Shown here piece after piece: positions 1 through 6,085 of a stretch of DNA of 6,182 nt. Position 1 is the first letter of the stretch. Every line of letters begins with the position of its first letter. The position numbers and the translations under genes were made by a program. Source of the DNA: CAWEHT01 sp963808455 (lineage in GTDB: Bacteria; Chloroflexota; Anaerolineae; CG2-30-64-16); NCBI GenBank assembly GCA_963808455.1, contig CAWEHT010000316.1, positions 1 through 6,182 of the forward strand, read 5' to 3'. The notes under the pieces were generated by a model. It was not told where the DNA came from and did no database searches. It was given only the letters and a program-made list of their open reading frames with translations.

Positions 1-991
1 GTACCTTTTCCGTGTTCCGGTTATGTGCGCCTCGGGTGCCGGTGAGGCGCTGGCCTGCCGCCCGCCGCCGATGTGGCCAACCCACTATACCAGGCCCGCC
101 AGGGCTCGACCCCTGAGGTCTCTCCAGCAGGCCTACCTTTTCCGCCTATTTGCCCTTGCCCTCGCGGGCCGCCTCGGCCGGCGCAGGCCGTGCGGGGCGG
201 GCAAAGGCCGTGGAACCGGCGAGGGGCAGATGCTCGGCTGCCCAGGCGTGGAGCCGGGTATACTGGCTGCTGCTGTTTGCCATCAACACCGTGCTGGCGC
301 TTGGCACTGTGGCTCAAGTAGGTGACGCCGGCCCGTCTCTTACCGCCTGTTCGGCTGGCTTTGCACTGCTGGGTACCACCTCTCCCCCGCGCGCCCGGCT
401 GCTTCGGCATGGAGCGCCTTCCTGGCGCTCGCCGTGGCTGTGCGTATGGGCTCGACGCGGGCGCGCGCGCTGCGTGGTGCTGCTGTGGGTGTGCATCTGG
501 GGCCGGCTCGCTGGCCGTCTGGATTGTCCGCTGGGCTGTGCTTGCTGGAGTATGCCGGCGGACGGCGGATCACGGTGCAGGGCACGGCCCCCGCTCGACC
601 GGCCGCCCGCCGTCTAGGCTGGTACTGCGCCGTATTGTCGGTTACCCGACATGGGCCAACACGCTACCGCGGCGTCCCGCCGAACCGCCGGGGCGGAGAC
701 AAGCGAGCTCGGCCTGGCCCGACTACAACCTGCTGCGCTAGCACTTTCGGCATGGTCGATTGGCTGCCGAGCCCCGACGCGGAAACTTCGTGCCACCCAG
801 CGCAGCGGCCTGGCGTGGCCGGGCTGCCCGCCGGCCTCGGCGACGCGCCGCCTGAAATGGATCATCGTGCAGCGGCCTTTCTCGGGACTCATTCCAGCCC
901 GGCCCGCCCGCGCAAGCTCCGCGACCTGCTGGCGCACGCGCCGGGGTTGGCCCACCTTATCGACTTCGGGCCTGATCGGGTTTACGGGTGA
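1..991 (+). pseudogene. Degraded 3' half of the GT-C-like membrane-protein gene (inverted copy)
   Basis: This is the left-arm counterpart of the minus-strand gene at 3895-5915, covering about its second half (from around residue 303, just after the PYFSVH-type segment). Recognisable islands occur in changing frames: the segment beginning VYWLLLFA near 256-290; SAWPDYNLLR at 709-738, followed at once by an in-frame stop where the better copy reads YQYFG; and an intact C-terminal tail, LRDLLAHAPGLAHLIDFGPD then RVYG, ending at TGA 989-991. Frames change every few tens of bases, so nothing full-length could be made. The better copy ends VYGVTG, six bases later, because one G of a GGGG run is missing here. 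Type is given as pseudogene for bookkeeping; the likelier cause is sequencing error in a fold-back read. Confidence 0.8.
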
Positions 992-1002
992 GACCCGGCC
1001 AC

Positions 1003-1022
1003 TCCCCGCGCTTGTGCGGGGA
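1003..1022 (+). other. Short GC-rich hairpin, CRISPR-repeat-like or terminator-like
   Basis: TCCCCGC (1003-1009), loop GCTTGT, GCGGGGA (1016-1022), followed by ACCG. It lies just past the stop codon of the degraded membrane-protein copy and before the degraded convergent gene, where a terminator would be expected, but no T-tract follows. The wording also resembles type I-E CRISPR repeats. Only one copy is present, and the partner region in the right arm (about 3875-3895) does not contain it. Confidence 0.3.
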
Positions 1023-1027
1023 ACCGT

Positions 1028-2290
1028 GCCGCCTGCGTCTACTGTGGCGGCTCGTGGCTGGTAGGATCGCCGATCTCGGCGACCACAGGTCCAAGGGGCC
1101 CGGTCGGCGCCTTTGCCCGGGGCGCCGCCGCAGCCATCGGCGCCTCCTGGGGCCGAGGGTGGCCGGGGCCGATACCGCCTGGCTTTTCCCCCGTGGAGGC
1201 TCCGTGCGCCGGGCTGGCGGCCACAGCCGCCGCCAGTTCCGGCGGCATCTCGCCGCCCAGCACCAACCACCGGCCCGAGGGCATGGACCTGGCTGGGAAC
1301 TCAGGGCCTGCTCCATGGCCTCTTGAGCGCCCGGATTCACGATCGGCCACACAAGGCGGTGCCTGGCGGAGCGCCGACAGCAGAGTGTGCCCAGCGCCCC
1401 ATCGCCGCCGCCGTGCCGGTGTTGCGCGGGGCCGGCGGGCAGGGGCGCGGACGCGTCTTTGCGCGGTGGGCAGGTGCAACAGCTTGAGCGGCCTGCCCGT
1501 GGCGCCCGCGCGTCCGTGGACCCCCGCCGGCATTTCTCGTTGACCTGGGTGTCTGCAGTGCGGCGCGGCGCCCGCCTGGGCATGGCTGCACCGACCTCCG
1601 CCGGCGCGGGCGGCCGCCGCCTGGCCGGGCACTGCAACTGGCCGGGCCACTGCTGGTCATGGTGGCACCGCTGCCTGCACGGCTCGGCTACGGGCTCCCA
1701 GGGGCGCTTGGGAGGCAAGCCCGTCCCCCTGCTCCCGGCCTGCAACCGAGCCTGGCGCATGCATGGCCGATCCACCAGTAGTAGCGCAAGGAGACGGGCG
1801 TCCGCCCGGCCGAGGGCGCGCCCGCCGGTGGCCGAGTGCGGCACAGGGCGGGCGATCACCGTCACCGCTGCCCCAATGCTGACGCGACTGCAGAAGTATT
1901 AACGTGCCAGTGAAGCCCGTTCCTGCCTTGCCGGGCGGGCCGCCGTGCCGAGTTGGGCGCGTGGCGCCACACCCACGAGGGCAGGCGGGGATCAGGAAGG
2001 CAGCCCCAAAAGCGCCCCGGAGGCCAAGCGCCGGACGGCAACGGGGAGACAGGCGAAGCGCAACCAGAACCGCCACCGCCATCCGCCATACCAGGCGACA
2101 GCCTAGGGTGATGGCCGAGGCCAGGTAGAAGTACAGGCGGCGCAATCGAGCGCCGTCTCCGGCGCCCAGGCCGCAGGTTGCCTCACGGCGCGGCCACGAA
2201 AACCAACGCCAGAGCACGCACCCCAGAGGGAAGAAGGCAGGAATTGGGGCACGAGGCGGAGGCCTTCTCGCGGTCGCCAGGCCCCAGGGC
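1028..2290 (-). pseudogene. Degraded DUF5671 / DUF3842-like gene (inverted copy)
   Basis: This is the left-arm counterpart of 2297-3868, on the opposite strand. Reading the minus strand from 2290 down gives islands in all three frames. FFPLGCVLWRWF and RRLYFYLASAITLG mark the first membrane domain, and FLIPAC a following helix. LSALRQA and GGEMPPELAAAVAASPAH belong to the C-terminal DUF3842-like domain; the latter sits within the 58-nt perfect match 1204-1261. VVAEIGD follows near the end. The frame breaks repeatedly between islands, and the stretch is about 300 nt shorter than its partner. Several long open frames on both strands here (for example 957-1865 minus and 1387-1902 plus) are GC-driven shadows of this ruined gene. 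Confidence 0.78.
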
Positions 2291-2314
2291 ATCCGCGTGG
2301 GCCTGGCGACCGCG
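2269..2314. repeat. Perfect stem-loop at the palindrome centre (fold-back point)
   Basis: CGCGGTCGCCAGGCCC (2269-2284) is exactly complementary to GGGCCTGGCGACCGCG (2299-2314), giving a 16-bp stem with a 14-nt loop (2285-2298). It is the symmetry centre of the whole inverted repeat and lies inside coding sequence, so it has no obvious gene-related role. A perfect stem at the turn-round point is what a self-primed fold-back, a hairpin template, or a strand switch in sequencing would leave. Confidence 0.85.
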
Positions 2315-3196
2315 GAGGGCGGCACGTTCTGGGTCGCATCGCTGGCCTCCGCCCTCGTCCGATTCCTCGCCTTCTTCCCTCTGGGGTGCGTGCTCTGGCG
2401 TTGGTTTGGTAGCGCGGTGACGGGCGACCTGGCCTGGGCGCCGGAGACGCCAGGCGCTGCGATCTTGCGCCGCCTGTACTTCTACCTGGCCTCGGCCATC
2501 ACCCTGGCTGTCGCCTGGTATGGCGGGATGCAGTTGCTGGCGGTGGCGGTTCTGGTTGCGCTTGGCGGGTCTGCGGGAGGCGGCCTTGTCTCTGCCGTTG
2601 CCGTCCCGGCGCTTGGCCTCCAAGGGGCGCTTTTGGGGGCTGCCTTCCTGATCCCCGCCTGCTTCGCCTGGTGGTGGCATTGGCGCTGCGCCGAGAACTG
2701 GGCGCGGCAGCCCGGCCCGGCAGGCCATGAGGAACGGGCTTCACTCGCACGTAGAAATCTACCTGCATGGCGTGAGCATTGGGGCAGCGGTCGTGGTGAT
2801 CGCCCGTGCCGCCGCTGTGATCTATCGAGCGCCAGGCCGGCCCCTCGGGCCGCCGGCAGGCACAGAGTTGCCGGGCAACGACTTCCTGAGCGCCCTGGCC
2901 GGGCTGGGAGCGGCCATTCTGCTTGCGCTGCTCTGGTGGATCGGCCATGCGCTGGTGCTGCGCCAGGACGCCCGGTTGCAGGCCGGAACAGGGACGGGCT
3001 TGCCTCCGAGCGCCTGGGAGCCCGTAGCCGAGCCGGCGCCGGATGGCAGCGGTGCAGCCATGACCGGCGGTGGCCCCGGCCAAGGTGCGGTGCCCGGCCG
3101 GCCGGCGGCGGCCGGCCCCGCGCCGGCACCGGAGGTCGGTGCAGCCGTGGTCGATGCCCAGGCGGGCACACGCCGCACTGCCGCGCCCAGGGTTAA
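2297..3196 (+). CDS. DUF5671-type membrane protein, first readable segment (5'-truncated, frameshifted)
   Basis: Sensible protein runs from the fold-back point to about residue 155 (near 2762); beyond that this frame reads arginine/proline-rich nonsense. Residues 12-34 form a hydrophobic helix ending in PLGCVLWRWF. Residues 57-90 carry ILRRLYFYLASAITLAVAWY followed by a hydrophobic run, the 'RRLYxYL' start typical of DUF5671 integral-membrane domains. Residues 104-130 form another helix ending AWWWHWR, like the WxxHWR ends seen in such proteins. The start at 2297 is a GTG in the palindrome loop and is not credible: the true N-terminus lies beyond the fold-back and is absent from the window. 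Family assignment comes from remembered motifs, and the function of DUF5671 is unknown. The sense continues in another frame at about 2754. Confidence 0.6.
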   Translation: MGLATAEGGTFWVASLASALVRFLAFFPLGCVLWRWFGSAVTGDLAWAPETPGAAILRRLYFYLASAITLAVAWYGGMQLLAVAVLVALGGSAGGGLVSAVAVPALGLQGALLGAAFLIPACFAWWWHWRCAENWARQPGPAGHEERASLARRNLPAWREHWGSGRGDRPCRRCDLSSARPAPRAAGRHRVAGQRLPERPGRAGSGHSACAALVDRPCAGAAPGRPVAGRNRDGLASERLGARSRAGAGWQRCSHDRRWPRPRCGARPAGGGRPRAGTGGRCSRGRCPGGHTPHCRAQG

Positions 3197-3443
3197 CGAA
3201 CCCGCGGCGGGGGTGCCCGCGAACGGCCGGGCGCTTGGCGCCGGGCAGGCCGCTCAAGCTGTCGCCCTGCCCGCGCCGGCAAAGACACCCTCGCGCGCCC
3301 GGTCCCTGCCCGCCGGCCCCGCACGCCCGACGCCGGCGCGGCGGTCGCAGTGGTCGATGGCGGCGATGGGGCGCTGGGCGCGTCTCTGCTGTCGGCGCTC
3401 CGCCAGGCCCTGCCGGGCACGGCCTTGTGGCCGATCGGCTTGA
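2727..3443 (+). CDS. DUF5671-type membrane protein, second segment plus linker (frameshifted continuation)
   Basis: This frame picks up the same protein from about residue 10 (near 2754), where EIYLHGVSIGAAVVVIA follows the RRN at the end of the first segment. Together they give 'ARRN-x-YLHGVSIGAAVVV', a second DUF5671-like repeat. Residues 52-86, beginning NDFLSALAGLG, form a helix ending LLWWIGHALVLRQDARL, close to the 'LLWLYHxRVLRxDA' end seen in such proteins. After about residue 86 comes a low-complexity Ala/Pro/Gly/Arg stretch (about 2985-3330) whose frame cannot be fixed; it would be a cytosolic linker to the domain starting near 3341. The ATG at 2727 is only the first in-frame codon, not a real start. 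Confidence 0.55.
   Translation: MRNGLHSHVEIYLHGVSIGAAVVVIARAAAVIYRAPGRPLGPPAGTELPGNDFLSALAGLGAAILLALLWWIGHALVLRQDARLQAGTGTGLPPSAWEPVAEPAPDGSGAAMTGGGPGQGAVPGRPAAAGPAPAPEVGAAVVDAQAGTRRTAAPRVNEPAAGVPANGRALGAGQAAQAVALPAPAKTPSRARSLPAGPARPTPARRSQWSMAAMGRWARLCCRRSARPCRARPCGRSA
3096..3117. repeat. GC-rich paired GGCCGGCC motifs
   Basis: Two GGCCGGCC palindromes (3096-3103 and 3110-3117) flank GGCGGC, inside the Ala/Pro-rich linker. The left-arm counterpart near 1600-1630 reads quite differently, so this looks like a hard-to-sequence GC tract rather than a functional site. Confidence 0.4.
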
Positions 3444-3868
3444 ATCCGGGCGCTCAAGAGGCCATGGAGCAGGCCCTGGGCTTCCGGCCGGCCGGTGCCG
3501 TCCCCCCAGATGCCCTCGCCCGGGCGACGGCTATCGTCGGGCCGGGCGAGATCGTGGTGCCCGGCGGGCTGGGCGGCGAGATGCCGCCGGAACTGGCGGC
3601 GGCTGTGGCCGCCAGCCCGGCGCACAAGGTGCTTCTGCCGGCGGAAAGGCCGGGCCGGCGGTCCGCCATCGGCCCGGCGCAGGGAGCGCCCTCACGGCCC
3701 CAGGAGGATTCAGGGCCCGCGGGGGAGGAGCGCCAATCGCCGGCTCGGGCGGCGGCGCCCGGGCAACCGCTGCCACGACCGGGCCCCTTGAACGGTGCGT
3801 CGCTGCAACATGTGGTCGCCGAGATCGGCGAGATCCTGCGCCGCGAGCAGCCGCGCGTGGCGGGCTGA
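3350..3868 (+). CDS. DUF3842-like domain, C-terminal part of the membrane protein
   Basis: This 172-residue frame begins at a GTG inside the reading AAVAVVDGGDG, so the true domain starts upstream (about 3335) and 3350 is not a start. Landmarks in order: VVDGGDGALGASLLSALR (1-18), like the nucleotide-fold opening of DUF3842 proteins; PIGLN (28-32); AIVGPGEIV (61-69); GGEMPPELAAAVAASPAHK then VLLP (75-97), matching the 'GEITPxMAxAIxxSxAxKxLIP' signature; and a C-terminal helix SLQHVVAEIGEIL (151-163), with stop TGA at 3866-3868. Residues 100-148 are a Pro/Arg/Gly-rich insert. It shares its frame with the first DUF5671 segment, so paired indels between them would join everything into one protein. 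DUF3842 has no established function. It could instead be a separate small gene, but I see no ribosome site before 3350. Confidence 0.6.
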   Translation: MVDGGDGALGASLLSALRQALPGTALWPIGLNPGAQEAMEQALGFRPAGAVPPDALARATAIVGPGEIVVPGGLGGEMPPELAAAVAASPAHKVLLPAERPGRRSAIGPAQGAPSRPQEDSGPAGEERQSPARAAAPGQPLPRPGPLNGASLQHVVAEIGEILRREQPRVAG

Positions 3869-3875
3869 GCGTGCC

Positions 3876-3888
3876 CGGCGCGGCGCCG
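3876..3888. terminator. Possible bidirectional terminator between convergent genes
   Basis: CGGCG-CGG-CGCCG forms a 5-bp stem with a 3-nt loop. It sits in the 26-bp gap between the two convergent stop codons (TGA ending at 3868 on +, TGA at 3895-3897 on -). There is no T-tract on either side, so intrinsic termination is doubtful; position is the main argument. Confidence 0.2.
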
Positions 3889-3894
3889 AGGAGA

Positions 3895-5915
3895 TCACCC
3901 GGTCACCCCGTAGACCCAATCAGGCCCGAAGTCGATAAGGTGGGCCAACCCCGGCGCGTGCGCCAGCAGGTCGCGGAGCTGCGCGGCGCGGCCGGGCTGG
4001 AATGAGTCCGAGAAGGCCGCTGTGCACGATGATCCATTTCACCCCCAGGCGGCGCAGCATCGTCACCGAGGCCGGCGCCGGCAGCCCGGCCAGCGCCAGG
4101 GCGAGCTGCCGGTGCTCGGGTGGCACGAAGCCGCTGTAGCCGTCGGGGCTCGGCAGCCAATGGACCATGCCGAAGTACTGATAGCGCAGCAGGTTGTAGT
4201 CGGGCCAGGCCGAGCTCGCTTCTCCGCCCGGCAGGGCGCTTGGGCCCGCGGGGGGCGCCACGGGTGGGTTGGCCATGTCGGACGTCAGGGGTAACTCGAC
4301 GATCGGCGCGGGGCCCTGGCGTGCCAGCCACGCGTAGACGGCGGGCGGCCGGTCGAGCGGGGGCATCCCCTGCACCGTAAATGCGCCCATCCCGCCGGCA
4401 TACTCCAGCAAGCACAGCCCGCACAGGACGATCCAGACGGCCGGGCTCACGAGCCGGCCCCAGATGCCAGGCCCGCGCGGCGCCACACGGCGCCACAGCC
4501 GCGTCGAGCCCATCGCGGCCAGGACGGAGAGCGCCAGGAAGGCGCTCATGCCGAAGCGGCCGGGCGTGCGGCAGGGCAGTCATGCCGGGCAGATGCTCGT
4601 AAAGCCAGCCGAACGGCAGCGGGGCGCCGCCGGCGTCGCCTGCCACCAGCTTCAGCCGCGGTCCGAGCGCCAGCACGGTGTTCATGGCAAACAGCAGCAG
4701 CCAGTATACCGGCTCCAGCGCCTGGGCAGCCGGGCGGTTCCCTGCCCTCGCACCGGTTCCGGCCCGGCCTTTGCCCGCCCCGCACGGCCTGCGCCGGCCG
4801 AGGCAGCCCGCGAGGGCAAGGGCCGATGGGATCACGCCCAGGAAAAGGTAGCCGCTCGAAAGAGGGGCGCCGGGGTGCAGAGCCCTGAGCAGGCCCTGGT
4901 ATAGTGGGTTGGCCGCATGCGGCAGCAGGAAATCGGCCAGCGGCGGCGAGGCTGCCAGCGCCTCACCCAGCGAGCGCCTCGAGCCCGAGGCGCGGTGGAC
5001 TGAAAAGTACGGCAGCGCGAAAGGTAAGACGGCCAGCCCTGCTGCTGCCAGCCACCCGGCCAGCGGGAGCCAGGCGCCCTTTACCTCGCGGGCCCTTGCC
5101 TGGTGCTCAGGCTCGGCGCGGGGCCTGGAGCCGGGCGCCTCGGCTTGTCGGGCGCCCGAAGTCGAGGGCGGCGCGACGCAGCCCCGCCTTGTCCCGGCCG
5201 CAGCCTCCCGTGCGGGTGGCAGAAGCCTGGGGCACAGGCTCGTCGCGAGCCGTACGGCCAGGTACAACCCTATCGCCAGCACCACCTGGAAGCCGTAATA
5301 GAAGGCCGACAGCGTCTGAGCTGCCACGCAGAATGCCAGCAGGGCGCCATCGTGGGCGTCGCGCCGTGCCCAGAAGCGGTCCAGCGCCAGCAGGGCCATC
5401 GGCAGCCAGCCGATCGTGATCAGCTGCAGCTGGCTGAGGTGTCCGAACTGATAGGGGCAAAAGGCATAGATGACGCTTGCCAGCAGGGCGGCGCGCCGAT
5501 TGCCCGTAACATGGCCCGCGAGGAGATACATACCGAGGCCCGCCAGGGGGAAGCTGGCCAGGAACAGCAGGTTGTAGACGAGCACCGGGTTGCCCGTGGC
5601 AGCCAATAACGGCACCGCGATGGGCGCATCAGGCCAGAGTACTTCCGAGAGCGCCAGCGTGTTGGGCAGCGGATAGAAGATGGGCGCGTTGAATAGCTCC
5701 CACGGCTGCCGCACGAGGATGTGGGCCTGCCACCCCAGGATCCAGGTATTGAGCAGCGTGTCGGAGCGATCGTGGAGGGCAAGCCCGAGGTTTGCCGGCA
5801 GAGGCCAGAAAAAGAACGCGGCCAGCATGGCGCAAAGCAGGATGGGGCAGGCCGGCTGCCAGCCCACAGCGCGGAAGGGACGGCGGAGCGTGGGGCTGGA
5901 GGATGGGCATGTCAC
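3895..5915 (-). CDS. Polytopic GT-C-like membrane protein (putative glycosyltransferase), two frame breaks
   Basis: A single frame is sensible from GTG 5915 to about residue 447. TM1 is residues 22-38, followed by an outer loop LHDRSDTLLNTW (47-58), whose acidic residues sit where GT-C enzymes keep their catalytic Asp. Then come FYPLPNTLALSE (80-91), several helices to about residue 225, a low-complexity hydrophilic insert (226-282), more helices, and RASGSRRSLGEAL (308-320). The sense then moves to a second frame (about 4569 to 4013: RFGMSAFLALS ... GVKWIIVHSGL) and a third (about 4012 to 3895: SDSFQPGRAAQLRDLLAH ... VYGVTG, stop TGA 3897-3895). Corrected length is 672-673 residues. The layout matches large uncharacterised GT-C-like/YfhO-related membrane proteins that move lipid-linked sugars; substrate unknown. 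The start is supported by the upstream TAG stop in frame and the promoter placement. Non-enzymatic membrane protein remains possible. Confidence 0.75.
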
Positions 5916-5921
5916 GGCCCG

Positions 5922-5950
5922 ATTCTAATCCTTTGAGCATGGATCGGCAA
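5922..5950 (-). promoter_or_regulatory. Sigma-70-type promoter for the GT-C-like gene, predicting a leaderless mRNA
   Basis: On the minus strand, TTGCCG (5950-5945) and TAGAAT (5927-5922) are separated by exactly 17 bp. They match the -35 consensus at 4 of 6 and the -10 consensus at 5 of 6. The -10 ends 6 nt before the GTG at 5915, so transcription would start at about the first base of that codon. The purine-rich AAAGGA lies at 5934-5929, upstream of the -10, and so would not be in the transcript. Confidence 0.5.
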
Positions 5951-5960
5951 AGTCTTCGCC

Positions 5961-5974
5961 GGCCGGGCCCGGCC
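5961..5974. repeat. GC palindrome in the divergent intergenic region
   Basis: GGCCGGGCCCGGCC is a perfect 14-bp palindrome, followed by a further GGGCCGG. It lies between the two divergent promoters, about 11 bp upstream of the minus-strand -35. It could be an operator or simply GC-rich intergenic sequence; nothing else in the window repeats it. Confidence 0.3.
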
Positions 5975-6035
5975 GGGCCGGCGCACATTCGGTAGTCCCG
6001 GGAGAGGCCGCACCTTGCGGATGACCGGCTGGCCT

Positions 6036-6066
6036 TTGTCCCGGTTTCCAGGAAATGTGGTATACT
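6036..6066 (+). promoter_or_regulatory. Extended -10 promoter for the partial + strand gene
   Basis: TATACT (6061-6066) is preceded by TG one base away (6058-6059), the extended -10 form. A weak -35, TTGTCC (6036-6041), sits 19 bp upstream, longer than the optimum, so the extended -10 would carry most of the strength. Predicted start is about 6073, leaving a leader of roughly 13 nt that just contains the ribosome site. Confidence 0.45.
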
Positions 6067-6073
6067 CCCTGTT

Positions 6074-6080
6074 GAGGAGG
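6074..6080 (+). promoter_or_regulatory. Strong Shine-Dalgarno, fixes the start at 6086
   Basis: GAGGAGG followed by 5 nt (ACCGA) and then ATG at 6086-6088. This is a near-ideal ribosome-binding site, in contrast to the leaderless arrangement inferred for the divergent gene. Confidence 0.7.
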
Positions 6081-6085
6081 ACCGA

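Larger units (their letters stand above)
1..2284 (+). repeat. Left arm of a giant imperfect inverted repeat (degraded copy)
   Basis: Read on the + strand, this arm matches the reverse complement of 2299-5010. Anchors: base 1 pairs with about 5010; 259 (start of TATACTGG) with 4708; 551 with 4402; 701-740 with 4182-4221 (40 nt perfect); 989 with 3905; 1204-1261 with 3568-3625 (58 nt perfect); 2200-2238 with 2369-2407 (39 nt perfect); 2269-2284 with 2299-2314. Between anchors there are many substitutions and 1 to about 20-nt indels, mostly losses. No continuous reading frame survives in either gene copied here. Both gene copies and the intergenic stretch between them are included, so the repeat unit ignores gene boundaries. 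It is most likely an error-rich second pass over the same molecule; a decayed genuine inverted duplication is the alternative. Confidence 0.93.
2299..5010 (-). repeat. Right arm of the giant inverted repeat (better-preserved copy)
   Basis: This is the partner of 1-2284, read in reverse complement. It holds most of the + strand DUF5671/DUF3842-like gene, the short convergent gap, and roughly the C-terminal half of the minus-strand membrane-protein gene. Coding sense is much better kept than in the left arm. Even so, the + strand gene is spread over three reading-frame segments and the minus-strand gene has two frame breaks. The arm's outer limit near 5010 is set only by where the left copy runs off the window, so the repeat may continue in the parent sequence. 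Confidence 0.93.

Noticed and set aside
1003..1027. CRISPR array
   Set aside because: Only one repeat-like unit, no second direct repeat and no cas genes in the window.
957..1865. Long open frame of 302 codons on the minus strand, and similar long frames across 150-2728 on both strands
   Set aside because: Composition is Arg/Pro/Ala/Gly-rich without motifs. The frames overlap one another on both strands and track the degraded copies of the two right-arm genes, so they are GC-driven shadows.
2269..2314. Hairpin telomere of a linear replicon
   Set aside because: The sequence continues through both arms into ordinary genes and the centre lies inside a coding region. No protelomerase or terminal-protein gene is present. 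Fold-back artefact is simpler.
3070..4005. A 311-codon + strand frame running through the convergent gap into the GT-C-like gene
   Set aside because: It is a third-frame shadow of the DUF5671/DUF3842-like gene and then antisense to the membrane gene. No ribosome site, and the protein is low-complexity Arg/Pro.
1..5010. Composite transposon or insertion sequence with long terminal inverted repeats
   Set aside because: There is no transposase, no internal cargo between the arms (only a 14-nt loop), and no target-site duplication visible; the arms meet directly.
1..5010. Diversity-generating retroelement or targeted mutagenesis between template and variable copies
   Set aside because: Differences are of all kinds and include many indels, with no adenine-specific substitution pattern and no reverse transcriptase; the copies span whole genes and an intergenic gap.
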